64,000 nucleotides of DNA from Diplonema papillatum (Eukaryota; Euglenozoa; Diplonemea; Diplonemida; Diplonemidae): assembly GCA_030068145.1 (NCBI GenBank), contig JAPJBO010000185.1, forward strand, positions 62,001-126,000, in the 5' to 3' direction. Of the stretch, positions 44,452 through 54,340 are shown piece after piece. Every line of letters starts with the position of its first letter. Position 1 is the first letter of the stretch. The notes under the pieces were generated by a model. The model was not told the DNA's origin. It made no database searches and saw only the letters and a list, made by a program, of their open reading frames with translations. The position numbers were made by a program, and so were the translations under genes.

Positions 44452-44936
44452 CAGCGTTGTTAGAAAACGGCGTTTTTTAAGGAAATCGATTCTTAAAATA
44501 CGGAAAACGTTTTCTAAAGGAAAACGTTTTTTAAGGGAAAACGTTCGTGGTAACGACGTGGTTCTACTCTTGTTCACCTATTTCACGCCTCTTTTGGTAC
44601 GCATCGCTTCACGCTTCCTCCGGTGAGGAAGTGCTCACGCAATCGAGATGCACTTCCAGAAAACTCGTGCTCGCAGAAGAGGCACTTCACTGCCTTCATG
44701 CTCTTCCCTTCGGTTTTCACCTCCACGCCCTGCCAGACAATGGTTTCGTGCGATCGTTTCGCCATCTTTTTCCTTTTCCCGTTGTACCGTGTGTCCTTCC
44801 TATTGGAACGGGTGTACAGGTAAGGGTAACGCGCATTTCACTGTAACGTTTTCTAAGCGTTTTTTAACGGGCCCGCCGTTAAAATACGGAAAACGTTTTC
44901 TGAGGGAAAACGTTTTCTACGTATTTTAAAACGCTG
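44452..44936 (-). mobile_element. Non-autonomous hAT element, copy 1
   Basis: 485 bp starting CAGCGTTGTTAGAAAACG and ending with the inverse of CAGCGTTTTAAAATACG. It is flanked by the 8-bp duplication CCCTAGGG (44444-44451 and 44937-44944), the target length of hAT transposons. Subterminal aaaacgtttt palindromes are repeated at both ends, as in hAT binding regions. It encodes only a BED-type zinc finger. Confidence 0.92.
44583..44765 (-). CDS. Stand-alone BED zinc-finger ORF in hAT copy 1
   Basis: 60 codons: MAKRSHETIVWQGVEV, then VKCLFCEHEFSGSASRLREH and a final KRCVPKEA. The CxxC-x(n)-HxxxxxxxxxxC layout is the BED finger found at the N-terminus of hAT transposases, where it binds element ends. 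The catalytic RNase H-like domain is entirely absent. It could bind and repress or just be a relic; the identical second copy gives no selection evidence. Confidence 0.7.
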   Translation of the reverse strand: MAKRSHETIVWQGVEVKTEGKSMKAVKCLFCEHEFSGSASRLREHFLTGGSVKRCVPKEA

Positions 44937-44944
44937 CCCTAGGG

Positions 44945-45429
44945 CAGCGTTGTTAGAAAACGGCGTTTTTTAAGGAAATCGATTCTTAAAATACGGAAAA
45001 CGTTTTCTAAAGGAAAACGTTTTTTAAGGGAAAACGTTCGTGGTAACGACGTGGTTCTACTCTTGTTCACCTATTTCACGCCTCTTTTGGTACGCATCGC
45101 TTCACGCTTCCTCCGGTGAGGAAGTGCTCACGCAATCGAGATGCACTTCCAGAAAACTCGTGCTCGCAGAAGAGGCACTTCACTGCCTTCATGCTCTTCC
45201 CTTCGGTTTTCACCTCCACGCCCTGCCAGACAATGGTTTCGTGCGATCGTTTCGCCATCTTTTTCCTTTTCCCGTTGTACCGTGTGTCCTTCCTATTGGA
45301 ACGGGTGTACAGGTAAGGGTAACGCGCATTTCACTGTAACGTTTTCTAAGCGTTTTTTAACGGGCCCGCCGTTAAAATACGGAAAACGTTTTCTGAGGGA
45401 AAACGTTTTCTACGTATTTTAAAACGCTG
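44945..45429 (-). mobile_element. Non-autonomous hAT element, copy 2 (tandem)
   Basis: Base-for-base the same as copy 1 as far as I can see, repeated with a 493-bp period. It shares the central CCCTAGGG with copy 1 and is closed by a third CCCTAGGG at 45430-45437. Confidence 0.92.
45076..45258 (-). CDS. Stand-alone BED zinc-finger ORF in hAT copy 2
   Basis: Identical 60-codon frame to 44583-44765, carrying the same CLFC...H...C finger. The missing catalytic domain means this element depends on a transposase encoded elsewhere. Confidence 0.7.
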   Translation of the reverse strand: MAKRSHETIVWQGVEVKTEGKSMKAVKCLFCEHEFSGSASRLREHFLTGGSVKRCVPKEA

Positions 45430-45437
45430 CCCTAGGG

Positions 45438-45956
45438 GGGGGGGGGGGGGGGGGGTGGGGTTCGTTTACTTTTGGAAGGTTCGTTTCTAGTTTTGGAATC
45501 GGTTCGTTTACTTTTGGAAACTTCGTTTCTAGTTTTGGAATCGGTTCGTTTACTTTTGGAATCGGTTCGTTTACTTTTGGAATCGGTTCGTTTACTTTTG
45601 GAATCGGTTCGTTTACTTTTGGAAACTTCGTTTCTAGTTTTGGAATCGGTTCGTTTACTTTTGGAATCGGTTCGTTTACTTTTGGAATCGCTTCGTTTAC
45701 TTTTGGAAGTGGTTCGTTTACTTTTTCGAAAAGTTACGAACCACTTCCAAAACTAGAAACGAACCGATTCCAAAACTAGAAACGAACCTCTTCCAAAACT
45801 AAAACGAGATCGGCCGAAATTCCAAGGGAATCGTGTCAAAAATCGACTGCGACCACCAGAAACGAACCTTTCCAAAACTAGAAACGAACCTTCCAAAACT
45901 AGTTTCGAACCTTCCAAAACTAGAAACGAACCTGCGAAGAGGGTCGAAAGAGTTCC
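45438..45956. repeat. ttcgtttacttttggaatcg array with fold-back
   Basis: A G-run (45435-45456) is followed by about 12 copies of ggttcgtttacttttggaat, some with ttcgtttctagttttgga. At about 45735 the orientation flips and the complement runs to 45940. A larger block of the inverted version is at 48310-48780. Confidence 0.9.
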
Positions 45957-46395
45957 CCCCAAAAAAAAGACGCCAGATACGCAAACTCTTTCGAACGCTG
46001 CACACGGGTATCCTTCAAGTGACCTCTAACTATCTGTTGCATACGCGTATCCGGATCTGAAAGCCGAAGACTTCGTAACACTTTACCGCAACCGAAGTCG
46101 CGAACCGGGTTCGGCTTGCACTGCAAAAGCAGCATAATTGTGTCTTGCGCCCGAGCGCGGAAATCCGCCACCCGCCATTCGGCTAGAGTGCAAGAACACA
46201 ATTGCGAAGCGTACTACAAACGGATAGTGTTACAAAGGCGAACGAATCATGCGAGAACCTATGGAGGGGCCCCTCGACAGCTTTCAGAACACGGCATAGT
46301 AAGTCAAGAGTCGGATAAGCGTGTGCACATTCTACTCCCGTTTGATCTGCATTTTCCACCTTTGCCCCCCTTTCTTTGATCTGCTGTGTGTATTT
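45957..46395 (-). repeat. Right arm of the 4.8-kb inverted-repeat structure
   Basis: Inverted copy of 41590-42050. The join to the inner sequence falls at the phrase aagagtttgcgtatctgg in both arms. Confidence 0.92.
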
Positions 46396-46566
46396 GCGGA
46401 CAATTTTATGTCATCCGGTTATCGTGTATGCTAATAGCCGCTAGGATAGAAAGAATTTAGTTAGTTATAAGAATGCAGTGTTAATAGTCTAAAATAGCTA
46501 CAATGCTTGTTTCGATCCAGTACACAACCAGCTAGCATCCATCAGAAATATTCCTCCGACCCAGGG

Positions 46567-47184
46567 TCACTCAACAGCTCGCAACGGCCTTGCAGCATGC
46601 GCCCAGGCCTTGTGACCCTGGGTGGCGTTTTCCCCCTTTTTTTTGTGTTTCCGGCGACGTTCGCTCAGTCGGAAACACAATTTTTTTTTAGACTTTTTTT
46701 TGAGAGGCCAGCCGGGGTTTTTAAGGGGGTTGGCCCCGGCTGCTGCGAGGGAGGTGAAGGGTGCCGGTCTGGCAAGGTGGGTGCGTCGTGGTGTGTCATC
46801 TCTGCTTGGGCCAGTCTCTGTGGCACTCCCTTCCTGTGCCTGGGTGCTTGGCATGGGCGCTGGTGTCTGTGGGACAGGCGCAGGGGTGACTGGTGATGGT
46901 GGGATGACAGGCGCTGGTGTGATTGGTGATGGTTGTGGTGTGACAACAGGCGCGGGGGTGACTGGCGATGGTGCAGGTGGAGGTGGTGGAACGACCGGAT
47001 CAGGCATGGGCGGTGGCGTTTCGAAGACAGGGGGCGGTCCGAGTGCGGCTGGCAGGCCGGCGTTGTTGCGCGCAGCATTTGTCATTATGTCCGATTTCAT
47101 GATCTGAAATTCAGACTCGCTCACGTAACCCGCCTGCTTCAACTCCACGAGCCGAAGCAAAGCCTCCATTGAAGAAGTGGACAT
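46567..47184 (-). CDS. Unrecognised proline-rich protein with SHOCT-like start
   Basis: 205 codons from an ATG preceded by an A-rich leader. Residues 5-32 (ALLRLVELKQAGYVSESEF, then QIMKSDI) resemble the short SHOCT helix pair, usually found at protein ends. Residues 45-120 are a Pro/Val/Thr repeat based on PxPSPVTPAPV. The C-terminus is strongly basic (KKKSKKK, RRRKHKKK) and could be a nuclear or RNA-binding tail. No neighbour suggests a role. The internal repeat and long frame make a real or recent gene plausible, but it might be one exon of something larger. Confidence 0.5.
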   Translation of the reverse strand: MSTSSMEALLRLVELKQAGYVSESEFQIMKSDIMTNAARNNAGLPAALGPPPVFETPPPMPDPVVPPPPPAPSPVTPAPVVTPQPSPITPAPVIPPSPVTPAPVPQTPAPMPSTQAQEGSATETGPSRDDTPRRTHLARPAPFTSLAAAGANPLKNPGWPLKKKSKKKLCFRLSERRRKHKKKGENATQGHKAWAHAARPLRAVE

Positions 47185-47699
47185 CTTGTTTCCTTTTTGG
47201 GGTGAGACTAGATTTCGTTTTCATGCTTAAAGGCTTCGTACCGGATCGAAACAAGGAATATGCAATTAGTACAAGCTGAATGAGTTCCACTAGGCATTCA
47301 TCTTTCAACAATCGACTATATCACGACGCAAGTTAGAGACAGGTCATGGGTTATGTCGCACACAAAGTAAATATGGTTCGGTTCGAAGTTCGAAAGGAAG
47401 GGCCGATAGTCATTCATTGGAAAAACTCAGGTAAAATGGAAAGAACCGCGTAGTTTTGTTTTATTCGAACGATATGAATCCAGCCGACTCTTCCCAGCTA
47501 CTCGTGCCCTTCCTCGGCACAAAACGGAAGAGCGAAGATTCCGATTCCTTTTCAATTTACGAATGTCAGTAACAGCAGCAGATACAACCGACGGGTTCAC
47601 GACAAAACGGGAGTCCAACCAAGCGAAGGGTTGGCATAGTGACACTCATTTGACAAGACATCGGCTAGCTCTGTGTGTGTGTGAAAATTTGGAAAAACA

Positions 47700-48300
47700 T
47701 AGCAGTAATGGATTTGGCAAAAAATGGCCAAAAAAAAAAATCTGCCAAAAATGGCCAGAATCGGAAAAATGGCAAAAATGGCCAAAATTTGGAAAATTTG
47801 GCAAAATGGCCAAAATTTGGAAAACTTGGCCAAAATGGCCAAAATCTGGAAAATTTGGCCAAAATGGCCAAAATCCGGCAAAAATGGCCAAAATCTGGAA
47901 AATTTGGCAAAAAATGGCCAAAATCTGGCAAACATGGCCATTTGGAAAATTTGGCCAAAATGGCCAAAATCTGGCAAATATGGCCATTTGGAAAATTTGG
48001 CCAAAATGGCCAAAATCTGGCAAATATGGCCATTTGGAAAATTTGGCCAAAATGGCCAAAATCTGGAAAATTTGGCCAAAATGGCCAAAATCCGGCAAAA
48101 ATGGCCAAAATCTGGAAAATTTGGCAAAAATGGCCAAAATCTGGAAAATTTGGCCAAGATGGCCAAAATCCGGCAAAAATGGCCAAAATCTGGAACATTT
48201 GGCAAAAATGGCCAAAATCTGGAAAATTTGGCAAAAAATGGCCAAAATCTGGCAAATATGGCCAAAATCTGAAAAGTATGGAAATTGTGGAAAACTGTGG
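47700..48300. repeat. Array based on aatggccaaaatctggaaaa
   Basis: Short imperfect units of 17-36 bp (ggccaaaatctgg, aaaatttggc, ggcaaatatggccattt). It is open in several frames because it lacks stop words, giving spurious Trp/Pro/Lys or Phe-rich proteins of up to 344 codons. I do not call those genes. Confidence 0.92.
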
Positions 48301-48800
48301 TAACTCCTGCAAAAACAGCCAAAAGTGAACGAACCGATTCCAAAAGTAAACGAACCGATTCCAAAAGTAAACGAACCGATTCCAAAAGTAAACGAACCGA
48401 TTCCAAAACTAGAAACGAAGTTTCCAAAAGTAAACGAACCGATTCCAAAAGTAAACGAACCGATTCCAAAAGTAAACGAACCGATTCCAAAAGTAAACGA
48501 ACCGATTCCAAAACTAGAAACGAACCGGTTCCAAAAGTAAACGAACCGGTTCCAAAAGTAAACGAGCCACCCAAAACTAGAAACGAACCTTCCAAAACTA
48601 GTTTCGAACGTTCCAAAAGTAAACGAAGCACTCCCCAAGCTAAATCAGCCCAAAAAGAGCCCAGAAACGAACCGATTCCAAAACTAGAAACGAAGTTTCC
48701 AAAAGTAAACGAACCGATTCCAAAACTAGAAACGAACCGATTCCAAAACTAGAAACGAACCGATTCCAAAAGTAAACGAAGCGGACCCGGGGGGGGGGGG
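48301..48800. repeat. Array cgaaccgattccaaaagtaa
   Basis: More than 20 imperfect units of 20-21 bp, the reverse complement of the array at 45460-45735, ending at a G-run (48789-48805). It is open in all frames by composition only. Confidence 0.92.
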
Positions 48801-48805
48801 GGGGG

Positions 48806-49062
48806 TACCCACCCACCCCTCGTTGCCGTCCGGCTGACAACGATGCCGAGTTTAGGGGCCTTAGCATCAGCACTGGGGGGGGGGCAAACATCAACAAATT
48901 TTTAAAAAATGCTATGCTTTTACGACGTACTGCGTACTCCACTCACCACAGCTTCCACGGGCCTTTAGAAGGCTGCCTGAACATTCCAAAACGTGGCTTC
49001 TAGTGGTGGCACGCACCTCGCTCTTCCAATAAGCAACATATATCCACACCAGGGCCCCTGGG
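48806..49062. other. Upstream region of the WD40 gene
   Basis: 257 bp between an array and the first in-frame ATG. A cacaccag acceptor-like site lies 11 bp before the ATG, so this exon could instead be internal. No TATA-like motif is obvious. Confidence 0.4.
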
Positions 49063-50138
49063 ATGGCGGAACATGAAGCGGAAGGAGAACTCAAGCCGGG
49101 GGAAGAAGCAGAGGAGCAGCAGCCTCCTGCCGATGAGTACTCAGGCGAGCCGGCACCGGACGCGCGCGCCGACGACGTCGGCGACGAGGGATCCGGGCTG
49201 AAAGTCTGGAACAACGCGGCCGGCCTTTCTCCTAAGGGACCCCCGCCCTCCGAACCCGACGCGAACGGTGCCGGCACCCCGCCCCCAGGGACGCCAGAGC
49301 GGCTGTCGGAGCCCGCCAACGGCGGGAACCTCGAAGAAACCCCCGCAGCAGCGGAGCTGCCGCCGGGAGGCGATCCGCACGGTGGTGGAGAGGGTGGTGT
49401 GGTCATGGAGATCCCGGAGCGCTCGTCCCCGTGCCCAGGCGCGCACGCGGGGGGCCCGCCGAAAAAGGCAGCCCGCGCCGGGGAGAAGAGGCTGGGCAAG
49501 GCGAAACCTGCCAAGCAGCAGCAGCTGCAGCAGCTGCAGCAGTTGCAGCAGCAGGTTGACGGCGTCGAGCGCCTGCGGGAAGAGGGCAAACGGAATCGAT
49601 CCGAAGAAGACCAGCTCTCGAAAAAGACGCAGGAGCGGCACATCCTCTCCACGGCCGCAGCCCGGCAGCGCGTTGAAGAAATCAAGGCGGAGCAAGCTGC
49701 CAGAGCCCATCGTCGCACGCAGAGCACAGCCACCCCCGCGTTGTCCGCCAGCCACGCGGACCCACACGGCAGGCAGCAGCTGCGCCCCCGGCTGTCCTCC
49801 CGGCGGTACCTGCCGACCAATTCGGCGGCGTCGCCGCTGGACGACGCGATCTTAGTAGACGGCTTCGCCGACTCAACGTGGCGGTCGCGCACGGGCGTGA
49901 GCCCGACTCGGTCGAGGGGGTCCCGGTCCGGCCGTGTGCACTCTCCGTCGCCGTCTGTTTTGTCGGCGAAGTCGGGCACGCCGCGGCGGCCGGCGGTTGA
50001 CCAACGCGGCTCGGTCTTCAAGAGTGCCACGGTCCGCTTCCGAAAGGGTGATATCATGGGTTCGGGTGGCGTGCCGCTCATCACTACCAACCAGTCGGAG
50101 CGGACGCCCCTCGCTTCTCACCAGCATGCCGAACATAC

Positions 50139-50140
<2 letters not shown>
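49063..50140 (+). CDS. WD40-repeat protein, first recognised exon
   Basis: 359 codons plus one base (phase 1), from the first in-frame ATG after a stop at 49030, to donor acatacag|gtgtgt. The product is mostly disordered: acidic start (AEGELKPGEEAEEQQ), Pro/Gly-rich middle, then a Gln-rich helix (QQQLQQLQQLQQQVDGVERL) continuing as charged coiled coil to about residue 215, then Ser/Arg-rich sequence. Near the end KSATVRFRKGDIMGSGG may begin the folded part. The phase-1 end joins exactly to the exon at 54619. A broken copy of residues about 115-190 lies at 37555-37990. A (GT)n tract follows the donor directly. Confidence 0.75.

Positions 50141-50176
<36 letters not shown>
50141..50176. repeat. 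(GT)n microsatellite at the 5' splice site
   Basis: About 17 GT dinucleotides begin at the first intron base, giving many overlapping GT donors; slippage here would not change the exon end. Confidence 0.9.
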
Positions 50177-50177
<1 letters not shown>

Positions 50178-50236
50178 GCGGACCCGTTTTAACGTGGTGC
50201 CTCCCTTTACGAAAGTACGACCACGCTCATTTATGG

Positions 50237-51172
50237 CTAGGTAACGGCCGATGCACCCTCGGGCTGGGAGTGGGGGTCTCTGTTCGCTCTTCTGTTTGCA
50301 TGGTGCTTCGGGCAGCAGCTGGCTAATGCTTCGTTTGCTACTACGCAGTCGCCGCAGCGTCCTAGTCTGTGTGCTGTGCTTCTTCCTGCCGCTTCAGCCT
50401 TCGTCTTCCAATCCGGCTTTCCCTGCGTCCACCCTGCCGGATAGGCCTCCTCTGGCAAAAAAGTTGCGGCCCATCCCAGATGCGGAGGGAACGGGCTGTT
50501 TTCTTGTTGGTCTGGCCGATTTTCTCGTGTGTGTTCGCGTATCTTCATGATCACATCCTCGGTCGCGGTCAATAACTGTGCACGCCTCGAAACACCCCGC
50601 ACAACCGTTCCTCCCACAGATGTCAAAACGGTGGTGGAGTATTCATGGCCGCAGAACCACGGCTGTGCAACCACCTTCCCATACGCCTTCCCCATTTCGA
50701 TGAGGCTGAGCGCTTTTCCTAGACCGGACCGGCGGAAGTTTGCCAGCATGGTCTCTTGTTGCTGCCGGGTGGGCCTTTGGCGTTGCACCAGGTCCATGGC
50801 GGCGTTGCTGAGCGCGTCCGCGTCTGTATTCTGCTCCCGCGCAACGTGCTCAATGTGCAGTGTCAGCCGTCTCTGCAGGGACGACACCTTCAAGGCCGCG
50901 CGCGTCAGATACGGCTTCAGTTCCAAAAAGGGGCAGAGCCACCCGTCCTCGGACATGTTCTCGAGGAACCGGGGCGAAATCTCTTTGGGTAATGACCCTT
51001 TGAGGCAGGCTTCGCTGCCGCGCTTCCCGCACATGGCGCAGAAAGCGCCCTTGATGTGGATCTTCCCACAATCAAGGCAACAATCAGGGTCTTCGTCGGC
51101 GGCGTTCCATCCCTCGGGGGCGAGGACCACCTTGATGGGGGACCAGTCGTAGGCCTTCAGGTCAACCGCCAT
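50237..51172 (-). CDS. Zinc-ribbon/RNase H-tail ORF (retroelement-like), antisense in WD40 intron
   Basis: 311 codons from an ATG preceded by a leader shared with 62705-62930. Residues 1-25 read VDLKAYDWSPIKVVLAPEGW; then comes a zinc ribbon CCLDCGKIHIKGAFCAMCGK. Next is a block SPRFLENMSEDGWLCPF, and HIEHVAREQNTDADALSNAA, which matches the closing motif of retroelement RNase H (final catalytic Asp). The rest is unrecognised. The N-terminal module recurs at 61627 and 62929. It could be the start of a retroelement polyprotein fused to its RNase H tail by internal deletion. Function unknown. Confidence 0.6.
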   Translation of the reverse strand: MAVDLKAYDWSPIKVVLAPEGWNAADEDPDCCLDCGKIHIKGAFCAMCGKRGSEACLKGSLPKEISPRFLENMSEDGWLCPFLELKPYLTRAALKVSSLQRRLTLHIEHVAREQNTDADALSNAAMDLVQRQRPTRQQQETMLANFRRSGLGKALSLIEMGKAYGKVVAQPWFCGHEYSTTVLTSVGGTVVRGVSRRAQLLTATEDVIMKIREHTRENRPDQQENSPFPPHLGWAATFLPEEAYPAGWTQGKPDWKTKAEAAGRSTAHRLGRCGDCVVANEALASCCPKHHANRRANRDPHSQPEGASAVT

Positions 51173-51179
51173 TCTGCAC

Positions 51180-51310
51180 GAGCAATATTTTTGTTTGTGC
51201 GATTTAACCTGTATGTGATTTGGTTAAACCGCTGCCAACGTTCTTTTTAGCTGTAACAAATACTGTCTCCAGGGAAGCAGAAATTGGTTGTCGCAAAAAA
51301 GACGTCGACA
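51180..51310 (-). repeat. Leader of the zinc-ribbon ORF, shared with 62705-62800
   Basis: gacagtatttgttacagcta, aaaagaacgttggcagcg and ttaaatcgcacaaacaaaaa precede the ATG here (minus strand) and the related ORF at 62929 (plus). It probably contains the promoter or 5' untranslated region of the family. Confidence 0.7.
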
Positions 51311-51393
51311 CAGGACAATCTGGATTCAGTGCCAGGACGTTAGCGTTCAGCAAGGGATCCGCTTTGTGGTTGTATTGTTTCTCCCGCCGCCTA

Positions 51394-52024
51394 CTGGGGG
51401 GGCCCAAATACAATAGGTATAATATTGTATTTGGAGGGGAAGGATAGAGAAAACAGGGTTTTCAAACAGTCTGGATGCTGATAGTCTGGCTGCAGGCGCT
51501 TGCAGGTCAACATTAGAGAAAATTTGGCAAATATTTTGTGGGGTGGAAAGAGCTACCCCCGGCATGTATGGCACCTTTTCTACACTCGATGTGGCCAAAA
51601 ATCTGGCCCCCAGATGGCATTTCAGACTTTGGAAAAACCACTCCGCCGAGGAATCGAACCAGCACCCTCAGCATCACATGTGGGTGTGGTGACCGCTGGA
51701 CCACGGGCTAAAAAAAGTGGGCCATTGATTTTTGTTTGGGTGCGGGCCTCAGGAATTATTGATCCCTGACCTGAGGAAAATGCCACAGATAGCGAAATCA
51801 AGTAGTCGACTCGAACTCTCGGCTTCAGGAGTGTTCCACATTGAACTTCTCTCGAAAAAGAAGCTGCTCTCGCGAGGGGAAGCCCGTGACCCCCTGCAAA
51901 ACCCCACTGGGACAAATAATATTGTATTCCGAAACAATGCTCAACGAAACCCCCATTTCAGCGTACCTACTGTATTCCGAAATAATATTGTATTTGGGTA
52001 CCTATTGTATTTGGGCCCCCCCAG
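51394..52024. mobile_element. TA-flanked hairpin-ended element (631 bp)
   Basis: Perfect inverted ends CTGGGGGGGCCCAAATACAA followed by taggta, flanked on both sides by TA (51392-51393 and 52025-52026), as expected for Tc1/mariner-type insertions. It interrupts a sequence resembling dispersed repeat R3 (ttgtattgttt ctccc ... gcctcc). Additional internal caaatacaatatt phrases lie next to both ends. No transposase. It contains a tRNA-like stretch on the minus strand. Confidence 0.78.
51641..51710 (-). ncRNA. tRNA-like sequence with Pol III A and B boxes
   Basis: On the minus strand tggtccagcggt fits an A box and ggttcgattcc matches the B box consensus exactly, about 40 bases apart. A D-arm (gtggt/accac) can form, but the acceptor and T stems pair poorly, so this is probably a decayed tRNA or SINE head and not a working tRNA. 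I cannot assign an anticodon. Confidence 0.45.
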
Positions 52025-52254
52025 TAGCCTCCGTCAAAAGCTCTCGAGCAAGCGTTAGCTCCAAAAGAAAAAATCTTATTTTAGGGCGGAAACAACCCGC
52101 ACCACGTGAAGCACCGCAAGTGCCGTGAAACCCAAGCACCACACTGCGAGAAAATACATATAAACGCGGACAACAGACCGGTACGGGCTACAAGGCAACC
52201 CCTGCTCAACTTGTAGAACGTGGGGGCCCAAGACTACACTCCACGAAGGAATGT

Positions 52255-52440
52255 ACTTGGTGTCGGTCACAAACAGTCCCGGACATGGCTAGCCATGACC
52301 CAAAACGAAAGCGTGCACTAAATATACAACCCGTAACCACATAGCCCTTTCTTGCTCTAAGAGAACCCATTCATGAACGGTCGCACGGGGACCCTAAACC
52401 CCCGGAATTTCAAGCGAACTTTAACTCTAAAAATCACCGG
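52255..52440 (+). mobile_element. Introner-like repeat, forward copy
   Basis: Full-length unit: gtacttggtgtcggtcacaa, cagtcccggacatggctagc, tatacaacccgtaacc, ctttcttgctctaagagaac, gaccctaaac, cccggaatttcaagcgaact, ttaactct. It lies in the WD40 gene intron in the sense direction; no exon directly follows this copy. Confidence 0.75.
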
Positions 52441-53100
52441 GGGTGCCGCTCCGGATTCAGTACTCGATGACTTCTGGGGAAGAGACTCGGCTTCGGATGC
52501 AACTTCAACCACCCAAACAACAGGCAATCCGAGCTACGGTGTGTCCACTGTGGCGCTTCGCAAACGGTACCCGAAGCCAAGCAGGTAGGTTCTTATCCCA
52601 TTCGAAAACAAAACTGCGGTGCGACGTACTGGCAAATCCTACACAAAACACACCAATCTGTACGCCCGGAAGCACAAAGCGCGGCATCGAGGGTTTTCTT
52701 GTGCAGTCTCCGTTGATGAACCACCTGGAATGGCGGGAAGCCCTCACGGTTACAAAACAGACTGTCTTCAATGGCATGTGTGCAAGGGGTCCATACTCAT
52801 GGCCCACCCGTTCACTCCGAAACACGCCTGAGGACCCCATGCCTGCCTGGTGCTGGTAGAATAGAATGTACGCAGTTTACCCAATGACAACCCCATTGCC
52901 AAACAACACACGAATCAGGTGGAGTGTCGAGCATTGGGGAGATCGAGCGCAGTGTGTCGGAAGGGCCGCGTGCGATGCGAGATGTATGCAGCGTTTCCTC
53001 TTTGCGCCCGTGGCTTGCCCACAAATATTACGAACCGGCCGCTGGCTGCGCGCACTGCGCCGTTTAATGTGATAAAAGGCTGCCCAACCGCACTGTCTTT
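52441..53100. other. Intron sequence, no recognised feature
   Basis: Moderately GC-rich with short open frames in every phase and no domain. Bases 52505-52860 are open on the minus strand for 111 codons without recognisable content. Confidence 0.4.
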
Positions 53101-53870
53101 CTGTGCTAGCTGCCCACACTGCACTGTTTCAAAGATGCTACGCTGCACTGTATCAAAGTGCCAAAAAGCTGCTCACACTGCACCATCTTAAGAAGCCACC
53201 CACACTGCACTGTATCAGCTGCCTGCACCGAACTGTTGTTTGAAAGTGTTTGAAAGCTGCCCATATTGCATTGTTTCAAAGTGCTGCACTGCACTGTATC
53301 AAAGTGCCAACAAGCTGCTCACACTGCACCATCTTAAGAACCCACCCACACTGCACTGTATCAAAGTGCCAAAAAGCTGCTCACACTGCACCATCTTAAG
53401 AACCCACCCACACTGCACTGTATCAGCTGCCTGCACCGAACTGTTGTTTGAAAGTGTTTGAAAGCTTCCCATATTGCATTGTTTCAAAGTGCTGCACTGC
53501 ACTGTATCAAAGTGCCAACAAGCTGCCCACACTGCACCATCTTAAGAACCCACCCACACTGCACTGTATCAGCTGCCTGCACCGAACTGTTGTTTGAAAG
53601 TGTTTGAAAGCTGCCCATATTGCATTGTTTCAAAGATGCTACGCTGCACTGTATCAAAGTGCCAAAAAGCTGCTCACACTGCACCATCTTAAGAACCCAC
53701 CCACACTGCACTGTATCAGCTGCCTGCACCGAACTGTTGTTTGAAAGTGTTTGAAAGCTGCCCATATTGCATTGTTTCAAAGTGCTGCACTGCACTGTAT
53801 CAAAGTGCCAACAAGCTGTTCACACTGAAAGTGCTGCAGTGCAGCGAGTCAAACTGCCAACAAGCTGTTG
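53101..53870. repeat. Compound array based on cacactgcactgtatcaaag
   Basis: Higher-order units of about 150-240 bp containing gctgcccatattgcattgtt, tcaaagtgctgcactgcact, caccatcttaagaacccacc and ctgcctgcaccgaactgttg in the same order, repeated about four times with internal deletions. Confidence 0.9.
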
Positions 53871-54200
53871 TCACACGTACACACAAACGAACAGGTAGCA
53901 TTCTGTGCGACAGCACGGTGTGGTCAGCCGTGTGCTCAATCACTTAAACCAGTCTCAAAACAGGGGTTTCACACGTACACACAAACGAACAGGTTGTATT
54001 CTGTGCGACAGCACGGTGTGGTCAGCCGTGTGCTCAATCACTTAAAACAGTCTCAAAACAGGGGTTTCACACGTACGCACAAACGAACAGGTAGCAATCT
54101 GTGCGACAGCACGGTGTGGTCAGCCGTGTGCTCAATCACTTAGTATCATTCTGTGCGACAGCACGGTGTGGTCAGCCGTGTGCTCTATCACGTAAAACAG
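53871..54200 (+). repeat. Tandem echoes of the 3' splice site and start of exon 54619
   Basis: The first bases of the exon (gtatcattctgtgcgacagc, acggtgtggtc) with a preceding ag occur four times, starting at about 53895, 53993, 54091 and 54143, with spacing 98, 98 and 52. Each copy keeps about 40 exon bases, then turns into ctcaatcacttaaa and caaaacaggggtttcacacg filler. Small substitutions (gtagc, gttgt) distinguish them from the real exon. Confidence 0.93.
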
Positions 54201-54209
54201 TCTCAAAAC

Positions 54210-54340
54210 AGGGTACGCACAAACAGTCCCGGACATGGTTAGCCATAACCCATAACGAAAGTGTACACCATATATACAACCCGTAACCATGTAGCCATTT
54301 CTTGCTCTAAGAGAGACCCCAGTTAACAACGGGTGTGGTC
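54210..54340 (+). mobile_element. Introner-like repeat, truncated
   Basis: cacaaacagtcccggacatg through ctctaagagagaccccagtt; the tail is missing and it passes directly into a copy of exon sequence at 54337. Confidence 0.75.

Noticed and set aside
47597-48638. Very long open frames (up to 344 codons) on both strands
   Set aside because: They lie wholly in the ggccaaaatctgg and cgaaccgattcc arrays, which lack stop words in all frames. The predicted proteins are pure repeats in every frame.
49268-50090. Alternative frames on both strands over the WD40 exon
   Set aside because: GC-rich shadow frames; only the 49063 frame joins the downstream exon in phase.
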